Positions 1-8,036 of a stretch of 64,000 nt of DNA are shown in pieces. Both the position numbers and the translations under genes were made by a program. The notes beneath the pieces were generated by a model that had not been told where the DNA came from, did not search any database, and was given only the letters and a program-made list of their open reading frames with translations. Each line of letters opens with the position of its first letter. Within the stretch, counting starts at the first letter, position 1. Origin of the DNA: Opitutales bacterium (GTDB taxonomy: Bacteria > Verrucomicrobiota > Verrucomicrobiia > Opitutales > Intestinicryptomonadaceae); assembly GCA_015061945.1 (NCBI GenBank), contig SUVP01000010.1, positions 53,337 through 117,336 of the forward strand, in the 5' to 3' direction.

Positions 1-287
1 TCGGTGTCGGGCGATTTTGCGTCGATTAGCGGATTGAAGCGTGGTGCGGTATCGCTGATTGTTGCGACAATTTCATCGTTAGATTTTTCCAATTCTATCT
101 CGACATTTTTAGAACTATCGCCTTTGTATCCGTACGAAACTATGTTAGTGAAAATTTCGTCGAGCGACAAATTGAGGGCATAAGTTGTCTTTGCATCAGC
201 GTTAATTTCTTCGCAGAATTTTTCAGCGTCGGCAAAGATTTTTTCAAGGTTTTCCAAACTTGCCGAATATGTATTTTTTATCTTCAT
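1..287 (-). CDS. anti-sigma factor serine kinase / GHKL ATPase (RsbW-like), 3' end outside window
   Basis: The first 95 codons are visible; the C-terminus is cut by the window edge. The translation begins MKIKNTYSASLENLEK and contains an N-box (LDEIFTNIVSYGY, about residues 43-55) followed by a degenerate G1-like box (ISDTAPRFNP). This is the layout of HATPase_c_2 anti-sigma kinases of the RsbW/SpoIIAB family, which bind and phosphorylate anti-sigma-factor antagonists. The start ATG at 287 overlaps the stop of the upstream phosphatase gene by four bases (ATGA), so the two are translationally coupled. That neighbour is the classical opposing phosphatase, which supports a partner-switching role. 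The target sigma factor or antagonist is not in the window. Confidence 0.75.
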   Translation of the reverse strand, partial: MKIKNTYSASLENLEKIFADAEKFCEEINADAKTTYALNLSLDEIFTNIVSYGYKGDSSKNVEIELEKSNDEIVATISDTAPRFNPLIDAKSPDT

Positions 288-1444
288 CTGATTGTTATTT
301 CGCAGAGTGAAAAGTCGTCCTCAAATTGTTCGTTCTTTTGTGCTTGTTGCGAGAACATCATCATCGATTGAGTTTTTGTGTTGTCGGCAAAAGGTGGTTT
401 TAATAATTCTTCGGCAAAGATTTCAAGGTTCATCATTCCAGATCCGTCTGCATATTCAACTTCGTAAACGCCGTCGCTGAACACATAGAGTTTTGCATTG
501 TTTGGAACAATAATTGTTTTGCTTTCAAATTTTGCCTCGGGCATACCACCAATAACAATTCCGTTTGTTTTCAACTTCTGATATTGTCCATTGGCGACGA
601 GAATTGCAGGGGGATGTCCGCCCGACGAGTATGCAAGCTCGCGTGTTTCTGTGTTGAAAACGCCGTACCAGAGTGTGAAGTACATCCCATTTTGTTTGTC
701 CATATCAAACGCATTATTCAACGCTGATAGAACTTGGTCGGGCTTTGTGAAATCTACCCCCGAGAGACTTTGCGAACGCAATACGTTCATTGCTGATACC
801 GATAGCAACGCCGCCCCGACACCGTGTCCGCAGACATCGAGCAAATATATCGAAAAGTGTTTGTCGGTAATTGCACCATAGCCAAAGCAATCTCCACCGA
901 GTGAGGTAGAGGTTTTAAAAACCCAATCTGTTGCGATTTTCCCGTTATCGAACTTTTGTGGAAGGAGACTTCTTACATAGTGGTCGGCTTCGTCGAGCTC
1001 ATTTTTTAAGGCATTTTGGCTCTCTTGCAATTTTCTCATAGCTTCGTTTCTTTCGAGAAGAGCAGTGTATGCTTTCGAGTGATACCTTATTCTTGCGAGT
1101 ACTTCGAGTTGGTCGGGAAACTTTACCATATAATCGTTCGCACCATTTTCAAATGCTCGATATTTGATATCTGGTTCTTCTTTTGACGATAGCACGATAA
1201 GTGGAATGTCGCGAGTTTTGGGGTTTGCCTTAAAAAATTTTACGAGCGTAAGCCCGTCGACATCGGGCATAACGAGGTCTTGCAAGATAACTGTCGGCGA
1301 AAATTTTTCGGCTTGCGAAAGTGCGTTTGTCGGATTTTCGCAAAAGCAAAATTCAATATCTGGGTGCGACGACAATATTCTGCGGACAGCTTCGCAGATG
1401 ATTGGCTGGTCGTCTACAAGTAATACCCTGATATTTCTATTCAT
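284..1444 (-). CDS. response regulator fused to PP2C-type phosphatase (RsbU/SpoIIE family)
   Basis: A 386-residue protein with three parts. An N-terminal receiver domain (about 1-125) has acidic residues D11/D12, phospho-acceptor D56 in QDLVMPDVDG, and K108. A helical linker, probably coiled coil, spans about 126-160. A PP2C_SIG/SpoIIE phosphatase domain (about 170-386) has metal-binding aspartates in GGDCFGY (D185) and LDVCGHG (D202), plus SGGHPP and FSDGVYE motifs. The family dephosphorylates anti-sigma antagonists when the receiver is phosphorylated. The gene overlaps the RsbW-like kinase downstream by four bases. No cognate histidine kinase is adjacent; the hybrid kinase at 53100 is far away. 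Domain assignment is firm, the regulated process unknown. Confidence 0.88.
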   Translation of the reverse strand: MNRNIRVLLVDDQPIICEAVRRILSSHPDIEFCFCENPTNALSQAEKFSPTVILQDLVMPDVDGLTLVKFFKANPKTRDIPLIVLSSKEEPDIKYRAFENGANDYMVKFPDQLEVLARIRYHSKAYTALLERNEAMRKLQESQNALKNELDEADHYVRSLLPQKFDNGKIATDWVFKTSTSLGGDCFGYGAITDKHFSIYLLDVCGHGVGAALLSVSAMNVLRSQSLSGVDFTKPDQVLSALNNAFDMDKQNGMYFTLWYGVFNTETRELAYSSGGHPPAILVANGQYQKLKTNGIVIGGMPEAKFESKTIIVPNNAKLYVFSDGVYEVEYADGSGMMNLEIFAEELLKPPFADNTKTQSMMMFSQQAQKNEQFEDDFSLCEITIR

Positions 1445-1515
1445 ATTTTGATTTTTAAAAATTGGTATTTTTAACGCAATATAATTTTGTTTTTGCTTTT
1501 AAACTTTCTATCGGA

Positions 1516-2220
1516 TTATGGCACGAATATCACCTTGTAATCTCCACTTGGAATTTGTTTTAGCAGTTTCGATTTTGTCAAGAGGCTTGCCAGTTTGTCG
1601 TCTAAATTTTCGTCTCCTGTCGATTGCGTAGCCAACGGACGCATCACCCAACCGTCTATTCCTATCGACACTTTAAATTCAGCCATTTCTGAGAACGATA
1701 TATTCTTTTTGATTGATGCCGATTTTACAATTTTTCCGGAGAACAAATCTATAATTTGGTATGAGATAACATTTGTCTTATCTTTTTGTGGAATATTTTT
1801 TCGTGCGTAATTTGAGAAAGCACTTCGTATTTGTAGATTATATTTTGCTTTGTTTTTGCGATTGATTTCATCGTTGTCGAAAGCAAATTCTTTTGTTTCT
1901 AATTGCGTAGCGTATTTTTCTTTTGATACTTCAAAATTCCACGCACTCGGATTGATTATTTGGCTCGAATTGTATGGAGCATTCCAGCGTGTGGGGATAA
2001 AAATTGGTGCGTAGTCTTGTATCTCATCAAGCGAGATATACTCATCGCTATCGTTGATTTCAACGGCTGTTGCAAGTGGTGTTGATTGTTGGGGATTTTG
2101 TATTGTTAAATCGATATCAGGGAAGAATGCGAAGAAAGAAATCAACAACGCGAATGCGAAAACATAGATAAATTTTTCATTTCGCGGTTTTGGTGTGTTG
2201 ATTGTTTTTGCTTTCTGCAT
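1516..2220 (-). CDS. TonB-like energy-transducing protein of a TPR-ExbB-ExbD operon (divergent)
   Basis: A 234-residue protein with a short cytoplasmic N-terminus, one hydrophobic anchor (about 17-36, FIYVFAFALLISFFAFF) and a long periplasmic part. The last 55 residues follow the general pattern of a TonB C-terminal domain: FKVSIGIDGWVMRP, then STGDENLDDKLASLL, then GDYKVIFVP at the extreme end. It is the last gene of an operon with exbB- and exbD-like genes, 12 bases after exbD, the position where TonB is often found. No proline-rich spacer is evident and overall similarity looks weak, so I call it TonB-like by pattern and context. It could be a lineage-specific partner with another job. Confidence 0.55.
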   Translation of the reverse strand: MQKAKTINTPKPRNEKFIYVFAFALLISFFAFFPDIDLTIQNPQQSTPLATAVEINDSDEYISLDEIQDYAPIFIPTRWNAPYNSSQIINPSAWNFEVSKEKYATQLETKEFAFDNDEINRKNKAKYNLQIRSAFSNYARKNIPQKDKTNVISYQIIDLFSGKIVKSASIKKNISFSEMAEFKVSIGIDGWVMRPLATQSTGDENLDDKLASLLTKSKLLKQIPSGDYKVIFVP

Positions 2221-2232
2221 AGTGGGCGAGTG

Positions 2233-2661
2233 CTACTTTTTTGTCGTAGCTATATGAACTTTTTTAAAGCCACCTTTTTTTGCTGAAGTGCAAATATCCA
2301 AGAGCGTTTGAGTGTCTACATTTTTATCGGCTTTAATCAAAAGGATGTCGTGCGAATTGTTGTTCGATTTCTTTTCAGCCATTTTTCTGGCGAAAGATTT
2401 TGGGTTGAATATTGCACCATCGAAAATAATCATAGAATTACCCTTTGCATTGAGAACATCTACTGACGAATTTGCGATTGCAACGTCGGGCGATTCTGAT
2501 GTCGGCAAATCTTGCAAATCGATAGTATGACCTGTTGCGAGGATAAATTTTGAACCCAAAAGCATAAATATTATCACAATCAGAACGCCGTCGGCAAGTG
2601 CCGCCGAGCTTATCGATATACGTTCTTTGCGAACTTTTGATGATGTATCAACAATTCTCAT
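2233..2661 (-). CDS. exbD: ExbD/TolR family biopolymer transport protein
   Basis: A 142-residue protein with one N-terminal transmembrane helix (about 21-45, LADGVLIVIIFMLLGSKFIL) and a periplasmic domain ending in a TolR-like alpha/beta segment (ILLIKADKNVDTQTLLDICTSAKKGGFKKVHIATTK). The aspartate in the helix start (ADGVL) fits the proton-pathway Asp of ExbD, though it sits near the membrane edge. ExbD works with ExbB in the inner membrane to couple proton-motive force to TonB or Tol-type periplasmic movement. The gene lies 2 bases after exbB. Several ExbD-type families exist, so the exact subtype is uncertain. Confidence 0.85.
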   Translation of the reverse strand: MRIVDTSSKVRKERISISSAALADGVLIVIIFMLLGSKFILATGHTIDLQDLPTSESPDVAIANSSVDVLNAKGNSMIIFDGAIFNPKSFARKMAEKKSNNNSHDILLIKADKNVDTQTLLDICTSAKKGGFKKVHIATTKK

Positions 2662-2663
2662 TT

Positions 2664-3317
2664 TTATTTTTTACCTTTGATATGCAGGTCTTCGTTTTCG
2701 GGCATTTTGCGAAGAATAAACAGCATAATATCGTTTGATGCCCAGTCGATATCGTGTGCGAGTGCACGGACTCTACTGTTCAGAAAACTGTATGCTACCC
2801 ATCCGCATATAGCAATCAACAATCCAAATGCGGTTGAGAGTAATGCAGAATATATATATGTTGAAAATTGTGAGACTGTTGCATAGTCGCCACTTTTGCT
2901 CATCGTGTAGAAAATCTGCAAGAGCGATATGATTGTTCCCATTAAGCCCATAAGTGGTGCAATTTTTGCGATTAACGCAACACTTGCAACACGTCTATCG
3001 ATAAGTGCAAACTCGTTCAAAGCCGATGCATTCACGCTTTGCGACATAATCTCTTCAGATTGTTCGCAATTAAGCAGTGCAACTTTCACGACGCGTGGAA
3101 TTGGTCCGACGCTTTCGTCGCAGATTGTAAGGGCTTCAAGCAAGCGACGTTTTTTTAAGACAGCTTTTATACCATCGACAAATTCAACCGCACTTATTTG
3201 TCCTTTGTGCAGATAGAAAAAACGTTCGAGAAATATTATGACAGCAATGAATGCGATTGCGACAAGCGGAATCATCATAGGTCCGCCCATTTGAAATATG
3301 TTTAAAATTTTTTCCAT
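2664..3317 (-). CDS. exbB: MotA/TolQ/ExbB family proton channel protein
   Basis: A 217-residue protein with three hydrophobic segments: about 12-32 (MMIPLVAIAFIAVIIFLERFF), about 108-135 and about 150-178. This is the ExbB/TolQ topology with a large cytoplasmic loop between the first and second helices. The segment LIAKIAPLMGLMGTIISLLQIF is the typical second-helix region of the family, where GLxGTV is the consensus. It forms the proton-conducting complex with the adjacent ExbD. The gene starts 2 bases after the TPR gene and is followed by exbD after 2 bases, a tightly packed operon. Assignment to the family is secure; ExbB versus TolQ rests on the TonB-like neighbour. Confidence 0.88.
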   Translation of the reverse strand: MEKILNIFQMGGPMMIPLVAIAFIAVIIFLERFFYLHKGQISAVEFVDGIKAVLKKRRLLEALTICDESVGPIPRVVKVALLNCEQSEEIMSQSVNASALNEFALIDRRVASVALIAKIAPLMGLMGTIISLLQIFYTMSKSGDYATVSQFSTYIYSALLSTAFGLLIAICGWVAYSFLNSRVRALAHDIDWASNDIMLFILRKMPENEDLHIKGKK

Positions 3318-3319
3318 GA

Positions 3320-5899
3320 TTATTTCTTTGTTGCTTTTTGTTTTGCTTCGGCTATCGAACGCAGTGGAAGATCGTGTTTGATTATCATTTCATAGACAGC
3401 GTGCGTGTCGTTCATCGCTTTATCTTTTTCGAGATTATTTGCGAGTTTGAAAAGGCTTTTGCTAATCCAATACTTTGCAACTGGTGTAAGTTTTTGCGAT
3501 AAAAGTTCGGTAGATGTAATCCAAATGTATCTGTTTGCTTCTTTAGTTCTGTCTTTCTTTTCGAGTGCAATTGCACATTTGTGTGCAGATTCAGCTTTAA
3601 CTGCTATCGGCATATTGGGGAGTGCATAGATTTTCTCGAATATTGTTATCGCATTTTCTGGCTTTAAATTTTGTTCGCAATCGCCAAGTCCGAGATATGC
3701 AAGGTGAATTTCAGGATGCGAGCCGTACTGATTGATTATTTCTTCGTAAAGTTTTTTTGCGTCGGCAAAGTTGTTGATTTTGCGGAGGATTCCAGCTTGC
3801 GACAATCGGGCATAGTAATTGCGAGGATTGTTTGGGAAGTCATCGCACAACTTTTCAAACATTCTTATTGCCGATTTATAGTCTTCTGGGGTTGCCAATT
3901 TTTCAGCATAAATTGCACTATCCATAACAGCGTCATAAGCGTATTGACTCTTTGTGTCTAACTCGTAAAGGATTCTGCATAGTTGTTGAGCTTCGGCATA
4001 ATTGCCACGTTTACCTTCGGCACGAGCTTGGTAGAGATATGAAAGTTTTGATGCGTCGCTCATCGGATATTCTTCTCGCAATTTTTTATAGAGAGCCAAA
4101 GCACCGGCATCACCTTCGATTTTATTTATTGTTTCGAGGCATCTTGCTTTCATCAACATTGCATTTGTTGCGACAGCTTTGCGAGTTTGTGCGTCTTTTA
4201 TACCTTCAGACTTTAAGGTGCTTAAAATGTTGTCGCATTGAGTAATTGCCTTTTGTATTTCGCCTGTTTCCTCCGACATTCTCGCAGATAGCCATTGCAT
4301 TTTTATCAGAAGCGATTTTGAACGTGTCGCATTTTTTATACGATATTCAATTCTTTCTTTTGCTTTGTCTGTAAGATTTTTTTCACGCAAGTATGAGATA
4401 AGTTTCCACTCGGCGTTCCAAATATCGTCATCATTGATGTTTGAATCGGAGTATGCCAGGTCGAGCATTTTTGTGGCATTTTGCAAATTGTCGATATTTA
4501 TATTTGCTTCCATTGCACGATTGATAATACGCCCACGCTTATCTTTCATTTCATTGAAAAGCGATTCGTACAATTTTGATGCCGTTATAAAGTCTTTGTT
4601 GAGGAAGAAGCAGTCGGCTGATAGCAGTCGGAGTTCGTTTGCTTTTTCTTTATCGTCTTCGAGAGATGCCAATGCGGATAGGTGAGACGCTGCCAGTCGG
4701 TATTCTGGGGCTTTTTCAGCGTTTGAGGAAAAAGCAGTCCACGCAAGAATACGCAACGCATCTTTTTTATATTTTGAATTTGGGTAATTGTTAATTATGA
4801 TTTCAGCATATTTTTTTGCATCGGCGAGATTGTACGATTTTATTGCGATTTTCGCACTTTCGAGGAATATTCTATCGAGGATTTCTGCTGGTGCATTTTT
4901 ATGCAATTCTTCCAAAAGTTTTTTGCGTTCATCGTCAGAAATTTTTGGATTTTTTGCGAGGATTGCTATGGCGACTTCACAAATGTCGTAGGATATCGTT
5001 CCCTTGAGAATTGCCTGAAGTTTATTTTTTTGTTCTTCGATATTTTTTGTGTTTGTCGCAATTATGATATTAATTTCTTCCTTATCGATTGAAGGCGACA
5101 ATTCTATTTCGAGTTGCTGTGTTAATATTTCTACTGCATCGTCTATTTTTCCTTGTTTAAACAAGATGTGTGCGAGTTGTTTTGCAAATTGAAAACCAGT
5201 TGGAGTTCCGAAATACAATTTTACATTTTCACGCAAAGTGTTTTCTAACGATACAAAATTTTTTTGGTTTGTATTTATATCCGACAATTTGCAGAGGTTT
5301 TCTGCCACCATAATATCGGCGAGAACAAATTGTTCTGCGACTGTTGTCTTTGCTTCTTTGAAAAATTCTAACGCCTTACGGAAATCACCCTTGTTATAGC
5401 AAACATAACCTTTTGCGACATTCAGCCACGAAAGCATATCTTTTGAAACTTTTTCTATCTCTATTTTTTCGAGCAAATCTTCGGCTTCAGAATTATTTGA
5501 TAGACCTATATGAATCAGTGCGAGACGAATGATATTTTCGGAATCATTCATATCGGCATTATCCATAGTTTTTATGGCAGTTTCAAATTTACCTTGTGCG
5601 ATATATGCGTCGCTCAAAAGAAGCATTAAATCTTTCGCTTTTTGTTCGGGTAAATTTTCAATCGACATAGCGTCTTCGATGATTGCTTGGGCGAGCGACG
5701 GCATCCCCGCCTTTAGTGCAGAACGTGCTCCTTCTTCGGCTGATGCGATGTATTCAGCACTTCTGGTTAGCTTTGACGATACAAGTGGTGTCGATTTTTC
5801 GGAAAAAGTTTTAGCCATATCTGTCGTAGATGTGGCAGATACTTCAAGTGAGCAAATTGATGTGCAAATAAGTGCACAAATTTTTCCGAATTTTCGCAT
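3320..5899 (-). CDS. secreted tetratricopeptide repeat protein, first gene of the ExbBD operon
   Basis: An 859-residue protein with an N-terminal signal peptide (MRKFGKICALICTSICSLEVSA, cleavage about residue 22). The rest is almost entirely helical repeats of TPR/SEL type, for example LADAKKYAEIIINNYPNSKY, the segment from about 695 (SAIRMFEKLCDDFPNNPR) and the one from about 731 (ADAKKLYEEIINQYG). The repeated pattern A...Y..ii..YP.s is typical of periplasmic TPR proteins such as YbgF/CpoB, much expanded here. It leads an operon with ExbB, ExbD and a TonB-like protein, so it probably acts as a periplasmic scaffold for that energised complex. Large TPR proteins next to ExbBD occur in Planctomycetes and Verrucomicrobia. 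No enzymatic domain is visible. Confidence 0.85.
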   Translation of the reverse strand: MRKFGKICALICTSICSLEVSATSTTDMAKTFSEKSTPLVSSKLTRSAEYIASAEEGARSALKAGMPSLAQAIIEDAMSIENLPEQKAKDLMLLLSDAYIAQGKFETAIKTMDNADMNDSENIIRLALIHIGLSNNSEAEDLLEKIEIEKVSKDMLSWLNVAKGYVCYNKGDFRKALEFFKEAKTTVAEQFVLADIMVAENLCKLSDINTNQKNFVSLENTLRENVKLYFGTPTGFQFAKQLAHILFKQGKIDDAVEILTQQLEIELSPSIDKEEINIIIATNTKNIEEQKNKLQAILKGTISYDICEVAIAILAKNPKISDDERKKLLEELHKNAPAEILDRIFLESAKIAIKSYNLADAKKYAEIIINNYPNSKYKKDALRILAWTAFSSNAEKAPEYRLAASHLSALASLEDDKEKANELRLLSADCFFLNKDFITASKLYESLFNEMKDKRGRIINRAMEANINIDNLQNATKMLDLAYSDSNINDDDIWNAEWKLISYLREKNLTDKAKERIEYRIKNATRSKSLLIKMQWLSARMSEETGEIQKAITQCDNILSTLKSEGIKDAQTRKAVATNAMLMKARCLETINKIEGDAGALALYKKLREEYPMSDASKLSYLYQARAEGKRGNYAEAQQLCRILYELDTKSQYAYDAVMDSAIYAEKLATPEDYKSAIRMFEKLCDDFPNNPRNYYARLSQAGILRKINNFADAKKLYEEIINQYGSHPEIHLAYLGLGDCEQNLKPENAITIFEKIYALPNMPIAVKAESAHKCAIALEKKDRTKEANRYIWITSTELLSQKLTPVAKYWISKSLFKLANNLEKDKAMNDTHAVYEMIIKHDLPLRSIAEAKQKATKK

Positions 5900-6031
5900 A
5901 ATTATATACTCGCAGATTCCTACATATTTTCAAGACAATTTACAGTACTATTTAGTTCGTTTTAAAATAAATTTGACTAATCTGTGCGAGGGTAAAAAAT
6001 GCTTACAACTTTGAATTGAAAGCGTAATATT

Positions 6032-7984
6032 ATGAAGAAAATTAACCGCAGAGGATTTATTGCAAGCACAGCATCAATGGCTGGATATAGTTTGATTATT
6101 ACTGCACCAACAAAAGCAAAGGCGATGAAACCAACCGACGAACGCTCGGAGAAACTCGCAAAGCTCAGTGCTCCTGAATCGGTGCCGTATGCACAAGATG
6201 AAAAGTTGATGAAAAAAGTTCAGCTTGATTGCGATGTTCTCGTCGCAGGCGGTGGACTCGCAGGTATTTGTTCAGCGATTGCATCTGCAAGACACGGCAA
6301 AAAAGTTGTGCTTGTTCAAGACCGCTCGAGACTCGGTGGAAATTCAAGTTCAGAAATTAGAATGCACCCGTTGGGTGTGCCGTCGGCACGCACAGGTTGG
6401 CGTGAGGGCGGTATTATCGAAGAATTGAAACTTGCTAATGCATCGAATAATCCGCAGTTGTCGTGGGAAATGTGGGATTTGCTTTTGTACGACAAGTGCG
6501 TGAGCGAAAAAAACCTCACTTTGCTTTTGGATACATCTGTATGCAAAGTCGATATGGATGGCGACAAAATTAAACGTGCCTACGCGCGCTCGGAAACGAC
6601 TCGCCATATTTACGAAATAAACGCAAAAATGTTTGTTGATGCAACAGGCGATTGCCGTCTTGCAATGGAAGCTGGTGCTGAGGTTATGTCAGGACGCGAC
6701 GGCTCGAAAAAGTTTGGAGAATCTTTTGCGGATTACGACCCAATCGGCACAAGGCAAGGTTCTACAATTATGTTTACATCGAAACTTCACGACAAACCGA
6801 TGCCATTTACTCCGCCATCGTGGGCGAAAAAAATTACGCCCGAACAGATGAAATATCGAAGTATAAAGGCTGATGGCTTGGCATACGGCTATTGGTGGAT
6901 TGAGCTCGGTGGCGACGGCGACGCAATCCGTGATAACGAAATGTTGCGTTTTGAATTGCTCTCAATAGTTATGGGCGTTTGGGATTACATCAAAAATAGC
7001 GGAAAATATCCCGATGTTGAAAACCGTGCAATCGAAACTATTTCAATGCTTCCAGGGCGACGTGATACGTTTAGAATTGTCGGCGAACGCATAATGACTC
7101 AACACGATATTCAAGGGAAATGGAAAGAGTTTGACGATGCTGTCGCAGTCGGTGGTTGGTCGATGGACGACCACCCATACAAAGGTTTTTACGCATCGGA
7201 TAGACGCCCGTGCAGACAATTTGGCAAAGTGCCATGCTACAACATTAGCTTTGGCTCGCTATTTTCAAAAGACGTAAAAAATTTGTTTATGGCTGGGCGT
7301 AATATATCGTGTAGCCATGTTGCATTTACGTCGACTCGTGTGATGTCAACTTGTGCTGTCGAAGGGCAGGCAGTTGGTACGGCAGTCGCACTTTGCATAG
7401 ATTCAAATATGACGCCATCGCAGTTGCGTGCCGATAAAAAGAAGATACGTCAACTTCAGCAAATGCTTTTGCGAGACGACCAAACTATTCTCGGTGTGAA
7501 GAATGAAGATTCTGACGACCTCGCTCGTTCGGCGAAAGTGTCGGCATCGGAAAGTATCGACGGCAGTGAGCCGAAAAATATTTTGTCGGGCATAGCTTAC
7601 GATAAAATTGGGGGCGTTGAAAATCGCTGGGTTGCACTTGCGTCGTCGAAGCCGTCTATAACGTTGGCATGGGATTCTCCGAAAAAAATATCGTCTGCAC
7701 AGCTGACATTCTTTAGTGGTTCTAATGAAATTGCACAAACGCAGTCGGCATATATTTTGAAAAATATGCACCGTGGAGCTCAAAAAGATATTGTGCGAGA
7801 TTTCAATTTAATTGCGGTTCTCGAGGATGGTTCTGAACGTGAGCTTTGCAAAGTTCGCCAAAATGCACAACGATTAGTTCGCTTGAATTTTGACGCTATT
7901 TCAGCAAAAGCGTTGCGAGCCGAATTCCTTGCGACAAATGGTTCGCCAAAAGTTGTCGTCAACGAAATTAGAGCTTACGCATAA
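6032..7984 (+). CDS. Tat-exported FAD-dependent oxidoreductase (FAD_oxidored family)
   Basis: A 650-residue protein. The N-terminus NRRGFIASTASMAGYSLIIT is a twin-arginine signal. A dinucleotide-binding motif follows at about residues 68-100 (DVLVAGGGLAGICSAIASA, then LVQDRSRLGGNSSSEIR), typical of the FAD_oxidored (PF12831) family. The sequence VDATGDCRLAMEAGAEVMSGRD continues this fold, and FMAGRNISCSHVAFTSTRVM is the C-terminal FAD-contact region. After about residue 490 a separate C-terminal domain of about 150 residues looks like a beta-sandwich (discoidin-like); its role is unknown. These proteins are common in Verrucomicrobia, Planctomycetes and Bacteroidetes sugar-degradation regions, but the substrate cannot be read from sequence. 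It converges with a Gfo/Idh/MocA gene, with a shared terminator between. Confidence 0.85.
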   Translation: MKKINRRGFIASTASMAGYSLIITAPTKAKAMKPTDERSEKLAKLSAPESVPYAQDEKLMKKVQLDCDVLVAGGGLAGICSAIASARHGKKVVLVQDRSRLGGNSSSEIRMHPLGVPSARTGWREGGIIEELKLANASNNPQLSWEMWDLLLYDKCVSEKNLTLLLDTSVCKVDMDGDKIKRAYARSETTRHIYEINAKMFVDATGDCRLAMEAGAEVMSGRDGSKKFGESFADYDPIGTRQGSTIMFTSKLHDKPMPFTPPSWAKKITPEQMKYRSIKADGLAYGYWWIELGGDGDAIRDNEMLRFELLSIVMGVWDYIKNSGKYPDVENRAIETISMLPGRRDTFRIVGERIMTQHDIQGKWKEFDDAVAVGGWSMDDHPYKGFYASDRRPCRQFGKVPCYNISFGSLFSKDVKNLFMAGRNISCSHVAFTSTRVMSTCAVEGQAVGTAVALCIDSNMTPSQLRADKKKIRQLQQMLLRDDQTILGVKNEDSDDLARSAKVSASESIDGSEPKNILSGIAYDKIGGVENRWVALASSKPSITLAWDSPKKISSAQLTFFSGSNEIAQTQSAYILKNMHRGAQKDIVRDFNLIAVLEDGSERELCKVRQNAQRLVRLNFDAISAKALRAEFLATNGSPKVVVNEIRAYA

Positions 7985-7990
7985 ACGCAA

Positions 7991-8022
7991 AAAAAATCCC
8001 GACAATTTGTCGGGATTTTTTT
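7991..8022. terminator. bidirectional rho-independent terminator
   Basis: Stem ATCCCGACA (7996-8004) pairs with TGTCGGGAT (8008-8016), flanked by an A-run upstream and a T-run downstream. It serves both the FAD oxidoreductase (+) and the convergent oxidoreductase gene ending at 8037 (-). Confidence 0.9.
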
Positions 8023-8036
8023 GTCTACCACATCGA

